DNA of 64,000 nucleotides from Gammaproteobacteria bacterium (GTDB taxonomy: Bacteria > Pseudomonadota > Gammaproteobacteria > Pseudomonadales > Azotimanducaceae): contig SMWF01000117.1 in NCBI GenBank assembly GCA_004357385.1, positions 1-64,000 on the forward strand, written 5' to 3'. A model generated the notes under the pieces. That model searched no databases. It saw only the letters and a list, made by a program, of their open reading frames with translations, and was not told the DNA's origin. The first letter of the stretch is position 1. Every line of letters begins with the position of its first letter. The translations under genes and the position numbers were made by a program. Positions 9,197 through 16,933 of the stretch are shown here, piece by piece.

Positions 9197-10429
9197 ATGA
9201 CTGGATTCACCACCCGAATCGTACACGCCGATCGGCGCGACGCGATCGAGCACGGATCGTTGCACAAGCCCATTCACGCCAACGTCGCGTACGGGTATGA
9301 CGATGCGCGCGATCTCGCGGCCGTGTTTCAGGGGCGCCAGAAGGGATATTCGTACGGGCGGCAGATCAATCCCACGGTCGAAGCGTTGGAACGAAAGATC
9401 AGCCAAATGGAATCGAGCCTCTCGACCGTCTGCTTTGGTACGGGTATGGGGGCGATTGGCACGATGCTGTTCTCGCTGCTCCGGGCCGGGGACCACTTCG
9501 TTTCGTCGAGCTTCCTGTTCGGCAACACCAACAGCCTGTTCAACAGCTTCGCGGCTCATGGCGTGGATGTCAGCTTCGTCGACGCGACGCGCGTGGAGGC
9601 CGTGGCCGATGCAATTCGCCCGGAAACATGCCTCGTATTCGTCGAAACCATTGCCAATCCGCGTACCCAGGTCGCCGCGCTGGACGCCATCGGCGAGCTG
9701 TGCCGCGAACGCGGTCTGTTGTACGTGGTCGACAACACGATGACCTCGCCGTACCTGTTCCAGCCGCGTGAGGTGGGTGCGGGGCTGGTGGTCAACAGCT
9801 TGACCAAGTACATCGGTGGGCACGGCAACGTGCTTGGGGGTGCAATCACCGAGACGGGCGAGTTCGATTGGCGCGGGTTCGCCAACATCTACGACGACTA
9901 CCGGAGTTCGGATCCCGCGCTGTGGGGCATCACGCAGATCAAGAAGAAGGGTCTGCGAGATTTTGGTGCAAGCCTTGGCCCGGAGGCGGCGCATCACATC
10001 GCGGTAGGGGCGGAAACGCTCGCGTTGCGCATGGAACGACAGTGCGCCAACACCCGTGCCCTGTGTGATTTCATGGATGCGCATCCGGGCGTGCGCGAGG
10101 TGTATTTTCCGGGCCTTGCCGGGCATCCCGAATACGACCTGGCCCAACGTTTGTTTCGCCACCCTGGCGCGTTGTTCAGCTTCGAACTGGCGGACCAGAT
10201 GGATGTATTCGAGTTCCTCAACCGCCTCCAGACCGTCATTAAGTCGAGCAACCTCGGCGACAACCGCACGCTGGCGATTCCAGTGGCGCATACGATTTAC
10301 TACGAAATGGGGGCGGAGCGCCGGGCGAGCATGGGAATCGATGATTCACTCATACGTATTTCCGTCGGCATCGAGGAGCCGGAGGATTTGCTCAGTGATT
10401 TTGAACAGGCACTGATCGAGGGTAGGTGA
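9197..10429 (+). CDS. Cystathionine gamma-synthase family PLP enzyme
   Basis: A 410-residue type I PLP enzyme. The PLP lysine is K204 in SLTKYIGGHG, and D179 (VVDNT) should hold the pyridine nitrogen. YSYGRQINPT at 51-60 is the family substrate and PLP-phosphate loop. Members run gamma-elimination or replacement on homoserine esters or cystathionine; a subgroup with this GFTTR start is usually listed only as a cystathionine gamma-synthase family protein, so the substrate is open. ATG 9197 is chosen over GTG 9188, though neither has a clear ribosome site. It overlaps the following SDR by 1 base. Confidence 0.88.
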   Translation: MTGFTTRIVHADRRDAIEHGSLHKPIHANVAYGYDDARDLAAVFQGRQKGYSYGRQINPTVEALERKISQMESSLSTVCFGTGMGAIGTMLFSLLRAGDHFVSSSFLFGNTNSLFNSFAAHGVDVSFVDATRVEAVADAIRPETCLVFVETIANPRTQVAALDAIGELCRERGLLYVVDNTMTSPYLFQPREVGAGLVVNSLTKYIGGHGNVLGGAITETGEFDWRGFANIYDDYRSSDPALWGITQIKKKGLRDFGASLGPEAAHHIAVGAETLALRMERQCANTRALCDFMDAHPGVREVYFPGLAGHPEYDLAQRLFRHPGALFSFELADQMDVFEFLNRLQTVIKSSNLGDNRTLAIPVAHTIYYEMGAERRASMGIDDSLIRISVGIEEPEDLLSDFEQALIEGR

Positions 10430-11196
10430 TGGGGGGTCGGCTCAAAGACAAAGTTGCGATGATCACCGGTGGCGCGGGTGGCATAGGCCGCGCGGCCGGA
10501 CGGTTGTTCGTTGCCGAGGGCGCCCAGGTGCTATTGGCGGACCTAGAGGAAGATGCCCTGGGTGAGGCGGTCGCAGACATCGGCAGCAACCAGGTGAGCC
10601 ATTGCGTGACGGATGTTACCGATCCGGGGGCCAACCAACGCATGGTGGCGCTTGCCGAAGAACGCTACGGCGGAGTGGACATCCTGCTGGCCAACGCGGG
10701 TACCGAAGGTCAGGTGAAGCCGATCACCGAGTACGATGTCGAGGTCTTTGATCGAGTCATCGCGGTCAACGTGCGCGGTGTGTGGCTGGGATTGCAGGCG
10801 GCTATTCCAGCGCTGCAGAAGCGGGGCGGTGGCAGCATCGTCATTACGTCGTCTACCGCCGGATTGCGCGGAGCACCCGGCATGTCACCCTACATCACCA
10901 GCAAACATGCGGTGATCGGCATGATGCGCTCGGCAGCTCTTGAGTGCGCGCCGCTGGGGATTCGGGTCAACACGGTCAACCCTTCTCCGGTAGAGACGCG
11001 CATGATGCGCAGCCTCGAAGAAGGCATGGCGCCGGGTGCGGGCGAGGCGGCTCATGAAATGATCAAGTCGCGCATTCCGCTACAGCGCTATGGGGAACCG
11101 GATGACATCGCCACGCTGATGTTGTTCCTGGCGAGTGATGAAAGCAGCTTCATCACGGGGTCTGTCTACATGGCTGATGGAGGTATGACGGCCTGA
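10429..11196 (+). CDS. SDR-family NAD(P)-dependent oxidoreductase
   Basis: A 255-residue classical short-chain dehydrogenase. The nucleotide-binding GGAGGIG lies at 14-20, NAG at 89-91, and the catalytic triad residues are Ser142, Tyr155 and Lys159 (YITSK). The end (ITGSVYMADGGMTA) is the usual SDR C terminus. The substrate cannot be read from the sequence. ATG 10429 overlaps the preceding stop (TGATG) and its own stop overlaps purC in the same way, so three enzymes are translated as one unit. Confidence 0.92.
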   Translation: MGGRLKDKVAMITGGAGGIGRAAGRLFVAEGAQVLLADLEEDALGEAVADIGSNQVSHCVTDVTDPGANQRMVALAEERYGGVDILLANAGTEGQVKPITEYDVEVFDRVIAVNVRGVWLGLQAAIPALQKRGGGSIVITSSTAGLRGAPGMSPYITSKHAVIGMMRSAALECAPLGIRVNTVNPSPVETRMMRSLEEGMAPGAGEAAHEMIKSRIPLQRYGEPDDIATLMLFLASDESSFITGSVYMADGGMTA

Positions 11197-12125
11197 TGCG
11201 CGACGCATTGATGAACACCGACCTTGCGCTACCCAATCGTCGCACGGGCAAAGTACGTGATATCTATGACGTTGATCTCGGCGCAGAATCGGGTCTATTG
11301 ATCGTTGCGACAGACCGGATCTCGGCCTTCGATGTCGTACTTCGCAACGGCCTGCCGGGCAAAGGCATCGTGCTCACGCAGATCTCCCGGTTCTGGTTCG
11401 ACTTCTTCGGTGACTCGGTCGAGCATCATCTGTTGTCCACGGACGTTGCCGATGTACCCGGGTTAAGCGACGTGGAGCGTGAGGCGCTGGCGGGGCGGAT
11501 CATGCTGTGTCGGAAAACTGAGGTCGTGCCAATCGAATGCATCGCGCGCGGCTACATCGCTGGTAGCGGTTGGAAGGACTATCAGCGCGACGGCAAGGTC
11601 TGCGGCATCGAGCTCCCAAAGGGGTTACGCAACGGCGATCGTCTCGAGAAGCCGCTGTTCACGCCGTCCACCAAGGCCGAGTCGGGTCATGACGAGAACA
11701 TCAGCGTAGCCGAAGGGGCTGCGCTGGTCGGTGAGGAACTGATGAGTTGGCTGGGCGCAACGACCTTGTCACTGTACTCGAGGGCGCGCGAATACGCGCT
11801 GCAGCGCGGCATCATTCTGGCCGACACGAAGTTCGAGTTCGGGCTGATTGTTGGTCGGAGCACGCCGCTGCTGATCGACGAGATTTTCACGCCGGACAGT
11901 TCCCGATTCTGGCCAGCCGATCTGTGGGCACCGGGGGGTGAACAGCCAAGCTTCGACAAACAATTTGTCCGCAACTATCTCGAAACACTGGTTGCGGATG
12001 GGGGCTGGGACAAGACACCGCCCGGACCGGTGCTGCCGGATGACGTGGTAGTGGATTCACTCGAGCGATATCTTGAAGCCTACACCCGCCTGACGGGTCT
12101 CGAGTTGGATCTCGACGCCTGGTGA
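11196..12125 (+). CDS. purC: SAICAR synthase (phosphoribosylaminoimidazole-succinocarboxamide synthase)
   Basis: A 309-residue protein of the longer, yeast Ade1-like form rather than the roughly 237-residue E. coli PurC. Recognisable blocks are GKVRDIYD near residue 19, TDRISAFD near 43, a short basic segment with IARGYIAGSGW near 117-127, and DTKFEFG near 210. It joins aspartate to CAIR using ATP in purine synthesis. The start at ATG 11196 overlaps the SDR stop; a second ATG at 11211 is equally close to the conserved start. It is not near other pur genes, and it meets the next gene tail to tail 25 bases downstream. Confidence 0.95.
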   Translation: MRDALMNTDLALPNRRTGKVRDIYDVDLGAESGLLIVATDRISAFDVVLRNGLPGKGIVLTQISRFWFDFFGDSVEHHLLSTDVADVPGLSDVEREALAGRIMLCRKTEVVPIECIARGYIAGSGWKDYQRDGKVCGIELPKGLRNGDRLEKPLFTPSTKAESGHDENISVAEGAALVGEELMSWLGATTLSLYSRAREYALQRGIILADTKFEFGLIVGRSTPLLIDEIFTPDSSRFWPADLWAPGGEQPSFDKQFVRNYLETLVADGGWDKTPPGPVLPDDVVVDSLERYLEAYTRLTGLELDLDAW

Positions 12126-12150
12126 GGGTTTCCTACAGCGCACCTCGATG

Positions 12151-13242
12151 CTACGCCAGATCCAGTGTTTCCTTAAAGCCTGACGGCTCGTGGGGGCCGA
12201 TGATCAGTTGCTCCAGTACACCCGTACCGGTGCGGGTGCCCTGTGCATCGGTGAGCGTCGACGTGCCGAAGGCCTGGATGTGCAAGTTGCCTGGATCGCC
12301 GGGCGCCATGTCCGCCAGGGCAAATTGGTCGAAGCCCACTTCAAGTTCGCCGTGATACAAACCGTGGCCCCACTCCGGATGGCCATAGCCCAGACCTTTC
12401 ATGTAGAAGTGCCACTGGGGTCTGAATTCCAGTGTTGATACGTTATCCGCGTCGTCGGTCATCTCGATACGAGCGGTTGCGGCGTGTCGAGTTCCAGGCG
12501 TGAACGTCAGCTCACTGCGCACCTGGCTCATTACCTGGGCTTCGCCCCCCAGCTCAGCGATCGCTCCGCTGGTGTTCCAGGGTTTTCCGTGGGCATCGTC
12601 GTTAAGGTGATAGAACGTTGCACAGTCGTCGAAGTTGAATGGGGCCCAGAGCCAGTAAAACTGATTCGCGCCCGCATACGGGTTCGTCTGGGGATCGCCC
12701 AGCCCGACGGCCCGGATGCCCCAGGATCGATCGCGGGTGCCCAGCATCTGCGCCGCGTCGAATCGCTTCCCGTCCAACTCCAGCCAGCCCTGATAGGTGC
12801 CGTTCTGGGTCATTCGGGTGGAGTCCATGGACATCATGGATCCAGTTCGACGGGTGAAGCGTGGCTCTTCGAGCGCAGCCACCCGGGCGTTGAAGCGCAA
12901 GTCGGCTTTAATGCCGTGTGCCGCGCTGTCGACGAGTAGCCGCAGCACCTGGAGCGGTTCGATGACCTCAACTTCAATAGGCCCAACGCGCGTATCGAGG
13001 CGCTCCATTGCCAGCAATCTGGAGGCGTGCAGATTGTGCTGAATTCCGTCGTGAACGATACAGAACGAAGCGTCGATGACATTGAGGTGTGGGTAAACGC
13101 CGAGCGCTGCGGCGAAGAACAGACTTCCGTCCGGCAGATAGCCGTTGAAGAAATAGCGGTCGTAGAAATTCCGGTGACTTCCCGAATAAGCGATCGGCTC
13201 TGGCGTCTGGTGGATGGGATAGTCGTCGGCCTTTGTTAACAT
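12151..13242 (-). CDS. Uncharacterised protein with AttH/CrtC-like motifs
   Basis: A 363-residue soluble protein without signal peptide or TM segment. I do not recognise a characterised relative. An aromatic start followed by a turn (RYFFNGYLPDG, 29-39) and a later DRSW (171-174) echo the EWWYF and DREW motifs of the AttH-like lipoprotein encoded at 4993-6126, so a double lipocalin-like barrel binding a hydrophobic ligand is a reasonable guess, nothing more. GAGAAG lies 8 bases upstream of the ATG. It is divergent from the next gene (58-base gap) and convergent with purC. Confidence 0.8.
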   Translation of the reverse strand: MLTKADDYPIHQTPEPIAYSGSHRNFYDRYFFNGYLPDGSLFFAAALGVYPHLNVIDASFCIVHDGIQHNLHASRLLAMERLDTRVGPIEVEVIEPLQVLRLLVDSAAHGIKADLRFNARVAALEEPRFTRRTGSMMSMDSTRMTQNGTYQGWLELDGKRFDAAQMLGTRDRSWGIRAVGLGDPQTNPYAGANQFYWLWAPFNFDDCATFYHLNDDAHGKPWNTSGAIAELGGEAQVMSQVRSELTFTPGTRHAATARIEMTDDADNVSTLEFRPQWHFYMKGLGYGHPEWGHGLYHGELEVGFDQFALADMAPGDPGNLHIQAFGTSTLTDAQGTRTGTGVLEQLIIGPHEPSGFKETLDLA

Positions 13243-13300
13243 GACCTGCTTCTCGTGCGGGGCGCCTGAGGTTAGCCAAGATAGCGGGTACGCTCAACTC

Positions 13301-13660
13301 ATGAATTGGGCAGAATACAAACAAGCATGCGATCAGCCGGACGTCGTGTCCCGCTGGATGTTGGAGCAGACCTGTGAACTGCTTGACGCGAAAAATGCAG
13401 ATCTGAGCGATGCCTTGAGGAGCGTGTTGCGCAACGGGAGGCCGTTGCCGAAACCAGCGGACCATCGCGGCGCTGCAGCGACGGAAATGTTCCGGATCGA
13501 GCTGGATGCCACCGCTGCACATCGTATCTGCAACTGCGTGACCGCGGCAGTTGCGGACCAGATCGAGACCAGCGGAACTCGTGGGCGCGGACTTGGCGGG
13601 TTCGTTGAAGCGTGGCGGGAGTATGCTGAGTCGAGACTTAGATCAATGAAAAACGCATAA
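13301..13660 (+). CDS. Conserved small protein of unknown function
   Basis: A 119-residue soluble, mostly helical protein. It has no motif I recognise; a central basic-proline stretch (GRPLPKPADHRG) separates two helical halves. The ATG at 13301 is preferred over an upstream start at 13241, which would add a cysteine-containing leader running back over the divergent promoter region. The limonene-epoxide-hydrolase-like gene follows 11 bases after the stop, so they are probably one transcript. Confidence 0.65.
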   Translation: MNWAEYKQACDQPDVVSRWMLEQTCELLDAKNADLSDALRSVLRNGRPLPKPADHRGAAATEMFRIELDATAAHRICNCVTAAVADQIETSGTRGRGLGGFVEAWREYAESRLRSMKNA

Positions 13661-13671
13661 GGAGGATAGCG

Positions 13672-14043
13672 GTGAGCGAAGCAACGCAGGTCGTCATGAG
13701 TCTGATCGAGGCATTCAATGCCAACGATCTGGATGCGATTACCGACCACTTCACGGATACGTCCGTATACCACAACATACCCATGGAGGCGGTAACTGGC
13801 GCCGCCGCCATACGAGAAGCATTGAACGGCTTCCTTGGGATGTCCACGGCGATCGACTGGGTGCTCGTGCACATCGCCGAAGGAGAAGACGGGGCAGTCC
13901 TCACGGAGCGCGTGGATCGGTTCGAAATCAATGGCAAGTGGCTCGAACTGCCGGTTATGGGCACGTTCGAAGTCAGCGGCGGCAAGATCCAGGCCTGGCG
14001 TGACTACTTCGACTTGAACCAATTTCAGTCGCAGTTGGCCTGA
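13672..14043 (+). CDS. Limonene-1,2-epoxide hydrolase-like NTF2-fold protein
   Basis: A 123-residue single-domain protein. All residues known to matter in limonene-1,2-epoxide hydrolase have counterparts at matching spacing: Tyr33 and Asn35 (VYHN), Arg80 and Asp82 (ERVD), Asp111 (WRDYFD). Water would be activated for one-step epoxide opening. The GTG start at 13672 is supported by a strong AGGAGG six bases upstream. It sits directly before the biotin carrier gene (2-base gap). The natural epoxide substrate is unknown. Confidence 0.85.
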   Translation: MSEATQVVMSLIEAFNANDLDAITDHFTDTSVYHNIPMEAVTGAAAIREALNGFLGMSTAIDWVLVHIAEGEDGAVLTERVDRFEINGKWLELPVMGTFEVSGGKIQAWRDYFDLNQFQSQLA

Positions 14044-14045
14044 CC

Positions 14046-14267
14046 ATGGCGCGGCGGGAAATTGAGAGCGAAGTCGCTGGCAACGTCTGGAAGGTGGAAG
14101 TCGCCGAAGGTGATACCGTTGCTGCGGGAGAGGTGCTGCTGATACTCGAATCGATGAAGATGGAAATACCTCTGGAGAGCCCGGAATCCGGACGCGTGGC
14201 TGAACTCCGCGTCGCCCCGGAGGACAGCGTGGATGAGGGGCAGGTGCTGGTCGTGCTCGAAACCTGA
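14046..14267 (+). CDS. Free-standing biotin/lipoyl carrier domain protein
   Basis: A 73-residue protein made only of a biotinyl domain. The modified lysine is K38 in ESMKME (35-40); the Met on each side is the biotin, rather than lipoyl, pattern. It should carry carboxybiotin between a biotin carboxylase and a carboxyltransferase. The carboxyltransferase encoded at 15260-16816 is the obvious partner, but no biotin carboxylase is in the window. The gene begins 2 bases after the epoxide hydrolase-like stop. A separate carrier this small is found in some acyl-CoA carboxylases. Confidence 0.88.
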   Translation: MARREIESEVAGNVWKVEVAEGDTVAAGEVLLILESMKMEIPLESPESGRVAELRVAPEDSVDEGQVLVVLET

Positions 14268-14275
14268 ACCGCTCG

Positions 14276-14302
14276 CGTCACGTTATGGCTCGTTGAAACG
14301 TC
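14276..14302 (+). promoter_or_regulatory. Probable ECF41-type promoter of the sigma factor gene
   Basis: CGTCACG at 14276-14282, exactly 16 bases, then CGTC at 14299-14302. The known ECF41 promoter is TGTCACA-N16-CGTC, so five of seven -35 bases, the spacing and the whole -10 match. It ends 29 bases before the ECF41 start codon, as expected for autoregulation. Matching was done by eye. Confidence 0.55.
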
Positions 14303-14331
14303 TTTAGGTATCCACTCACATTGAGGAGCCA

Positions 14332-15183
14332 GTGCACCCGGTCACCGCCCATCGCGATCGATTGATCGGATTTGCCTACCGAATGCTCGGCAGCGTCGCC
14401 GATGCCGAGGACGTAATTCAGGATGCCTACCAGCGCGTTCACGACCAAGCCGAGGTGAAGCTCTCGAGCGCGTACCTGATGCGGGTGGTTTCCAATCTCT
14501 GTGTCGACCGATTGCGCGCGGAACAGGTGCGGCGTCGTGAGTATTCCGGCCCATGGCTGCCGGAACCGTTGCTGGACCCATCGACGCCAGCAGACGTCGC
14601 ACAGCTCAGCGAAGATCTGAGCTTTGGCTTTCTGCTGCTGCTGGAGCGGTTGTCGCCCGCTGAGCGGGTGGTGTTCGTGCTACGGGAAGCCTTCGACTAT
14701 TCTTTTGCGGACATCGCTGAACTGCTTGATCTCAGCGTCGAAGCATGCCGCCAGCGTTTCAGCCGGGCGCGGCGCCGTTTCGCCGGCACAGAACTGCCGG
14801 CGCATGAACCCGTGGCGGAACAGAAGGCGATGCTCGAGCGGCTGGTGATGCTGGTTTCGGAAGGCCGCGTCGAAGGCCTGGTCGAGATGTTGAGCGACGA
14901 TGCACTGCTGATCAGCGATGGGGGTGGCCTGGTCAGCGCGGCAGTTCGGCCCGTTGCGGATCGCCAGCGGATCGCACGTGTGTTGGTCCACATCGCGGGC
15001 CGAGCGCTCCAGGAGGGTGGTCTCGACTATCGATTCGTCAACGTAAATGGCGGTTGGGGGCTGATCGTGCAGCAGAGCGGTGCGCCCCATTCATGCATCA
15101 CCCTGGAGAGTCGCGACGGCCTGGTACGACGCGTCTACATCGTCAGAAACCCCGACAAGATACGACCGATCGGTTCGATCTGA
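14332..15183 (+). CDS. ECF41-group RNA polymerase sigma factor (SigJ-like)
   Basis: A 283-residue sigma factor. Region 2 covers about 1-70 and region 4 about 105-155. Three marks define the ECF41 group: WLPEPL (75-80) in the linker, DGGG (196-199), and NPDKI (273-277) at the C terminus. The last two lie in a fused NTF2/SnoaL-like domain that replaces an anti-sigma factor in this group. Start is GTG 14332 after GAGGAG. ECF41 factors usually control an adjacent carboxymuconolactone decarboxylase, oxidoreductase or epimerase gene; none is adjacent here. Neighbours are a biotin carrier and a carboxyltransferase. Confidence 0.93.
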   Translation: MHPVTAHRDRLIGFAYRMLGSVADAEDVIQDAYQRVHDQAEVKLSSAYLMRVVSNLCVDRLRAEQVRRREYSGPWLPEPLLDPSTPADVAQLSEDLSFGFLLLLERLSPAERVVFVLREAFDYSFADIAELLDLSVEACRQRFSRARRRFAGTELPAHEPVAEQKAMLERLVMLVSEGRVEGLVEMLSDDALLISDGGGLVSAAVRPVADRQRIARVLVHIAGRALQEGGLDYRFVNVNGGWGLIVQQSGAPHSCITLESRDGLVRRVYIVRNPDKIRPIGSI

Positions 15184-15259
15184 CCGCGGGTTCTCGGCTT
15201 TTGTCTGCTTCCGGGGCGTATGTCACACTGCGGGGCTCGTGCGGAATTCGGGACGTTCA

Positions 15260-16816
15260 ATGGGCAGTTGGGATAGCGAAGTAGAGGAGCTCAAGCGACG
15301 GGAGAACCTGGCGCGCGTCCAGGGTGGCAAGGCCGGCATCGCGAAGCAGCATGCGCGGGGCCGGCTCACGATTCGCGAACGAATTGATGCGTTTCTCGAT
15401 CCGGGCAGCTTCCAGGAGCATGGCAAAGCAACCGCGATCCCCGATTACGACGCCAACGATGAACTCATCGGCTTCGTACCTGCGAACTACGTGGTTGGGC
15501 TGGGCATGGTCGCCGGACGACGGGTGGCGGTTGGGGGCGAAGATTTTACGCTGAAGGGTGGGTCGCCCAATTCGGCCGGGCTGCGTAAAAGTGTGTATGC
15601 CGAGCATATGGCGGTGAACTATCGTGTCCCACTGGTGCGGATGCTGGAAGGCGGCGGCGGCAGTGTGAAAGGGACCGGGCGACGCGGCGGAACGGTTGGC
15701 GAACCGATCCACACCGAGCCCCGTTTCAAGATCATTTGCGATGCGATGGGCCAGGTCCCCGTTGCGTCCGCCGCGCTTGGCGCCGTGGCCGGATTCCCAG
15801 CCGGTCGACTGGTGGCTTCACATTTCGCGGTCATGACGCGCCATACGTCGCAGGTGCTGATCGGCGGGCCAGCGCTGGTGGAACGCGCCCTCGGGGTACG
15901 CATGACCAAGGAGGAACTCGGCGGGGCGCAGGTACATGCCAGCAGCGGTATCGTGGACAACATTGCGGAAGACGAGTACGACGCATTCGCGCAGATTCGA
16001 TGCTTTCTGAGCTATCTGCCGAGCAACATATGGCAACGTGCGCCGCGCGTCGGCAATGAGGACGCGCCGGGGCGAACCGAGGAGGAACTGCTGTCGATCG
16101 TGCCGCGAGACTCCAATGCCCCGTTCGACATGCGGAGAATCGTCGAACTGGTCATGGATCGCGATTCCGTGTTCGAAATGGGTGCACTCTACGGCCCAAG
16201 CCAGATCTGCGCGCTGGCGCGCCTCAATGGACAGCCGGTAGGCGTCTTGGCGAATGACTGCACTGTCTATGCCGGCGCGATGACCGCGGAAGCGGCGCAG
16301 AAATACCGGCGGTTCGTCGAGACGTGCGATATGTTCCATCTTCCCGTCGTCAACTTCGTTGACCAGCCTGGTTTCATGATTGGACCGGAAGCGGAACGCA
16401 ACGGCACCATCCGCTACGGCATGGCGGCCGTGGCCGCGGCGGTTCAGGCGTCTGTACCGTGGGCGTCGATTCAGGTCCACAAGGGCTTTGGCGTGGCCAC
16501 AGCAGCACACTATGGCAGTGACGCGTACGTGCTGGCCTGGCCATCCGTCGAGTCCGGGGCGTTGCCCGTGGAGGGCGGCGTCGCAGTTGCGTTTCACCGG
16601 GAGATTGCCGCTGCGGAGGATCCCGAGGCGAAACGCAACGAACTCGAGAATCAACTCAAGGATGCGCGCTCACCGTTTCCCCGAGCCGAATCGTTCGCGG
16701 TCAACGAACTGATCGACCCGAGGGAGACGCGGCCAGCGCTGTGTGACTGGATCGAGTGGATTCAGCCGAAGCTGGAGGATCTGACCGGTCCGGTCACTTT
16801 TCCGATTCGACCCTAG
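15260..16816 (+). CDS. Acyl-CoA carboxylase carboxyltransferase (beta) subunit
   Basis: A 518-residue carboxyltransferase with the two crotonase-like halves of the PccB/AccD5 type: N half to about 260 (GGEDFTLKGGS near 94, GGGGSVKG near 132) and C half to 518 (ANDCTVYAGAMT near 332, FVDQPGFMIG near 367). It transfers CO2 from biotin to an acyl-CoA. The ATG at 15260 opens the conserved start; the frame is open further upstream within the sigma factor gene but without family similarity. Substrate (propionyl, methylcrotonyl or other acyl-CoA) is not settled by sequence alone. Confidence 0.92.
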   Translation: MGSWDSEVEELKRRENLARVQGGKAGIAKQHARGRLTIRERIDAFLDPGSFQEHGKATAIPDYDANDELIGFVPANYVVGLGMVAGRRVAVGGEDFTLKGGSPNSAGLRKSVYAEHMAVNYRVPLVRMLEGGGGSVKGTGRRGGTVGEPIHTEPRFKIICDAMGQVPVASAALGAVAGFPAGRLVASHFAVMTRHTSQVLIGGPALVERALGVRMTKEELGGAQVHASSGIVDNIAEDEYDAFAQIRCFLSYLPSNIWQRAPRVGNEDAPGRTEEELLSIVPRDSNAPFDMRRIVELVMDRDSVFEMGALYGPSQICALARLNGQPVGVLANDCTVYAGAMTAEAAQKYRRFVETCDMFHLPVVNFVDQPGFMIGPEAERNGTIRYGMAAVAAAVQASVPWASIQVHKGFGVATAAHYGSDAYVLAWPSVESGALPVEGGVAVAFHREIAAAEDPEAKRNELENQLKDARSPFPRAESFAVNELIDPRETRPALCDWIEWIQPKLEDLTGPVTFPIRP

Positions 16817-16830
16817 GATCCTCTGATCTC

Positions 16831-16857
16831 AGCCGCGTGAACGCTTGATCAGCGGCT
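16831..16857. repeat. Inverted repeat after carboxyltransferase gene
   Basis: AGCCGC at 16831-16836 and GCGGCT at 16852-16857 form a perfect six-base stem with a 15-base loop. It begins 14 bases after the carboxyltransferase stop. No T-run follows, so it is not a standard intrinsic terminator; it may be an RNA 3'-end hairpin. Confidence 0.3.
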
Positions 16858-16864
16858 CTCTGGC

Positions 16865-16894
16865 TGGGTTCGAGTCGATGGATTCCTGTAGAAT
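16865..16894 (+). promoter_or_regulatory. Candidate promoter of the SDR gene
   Basis: A TAGAAT box lies at 16889-16894, with a weak TGGGTT 18 bases upstream at 16865-16870. The start codon is 39 bases downstream. Only the -10 is convincing. Confidence 0.3.
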
Positions 16895-16933
16895 CGCGCG
16901 TTCTCGAATCTGACACTGATCGGAGTAATTGAT

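Noticed and set aside
9095-10291. 398-codon minus-strand frame over the cystathionine gamma-synthase-like gene
   Set aside because: It is a shadow of a PLP enzyme with all motifs in place; the antisense product has no recognisable fold.
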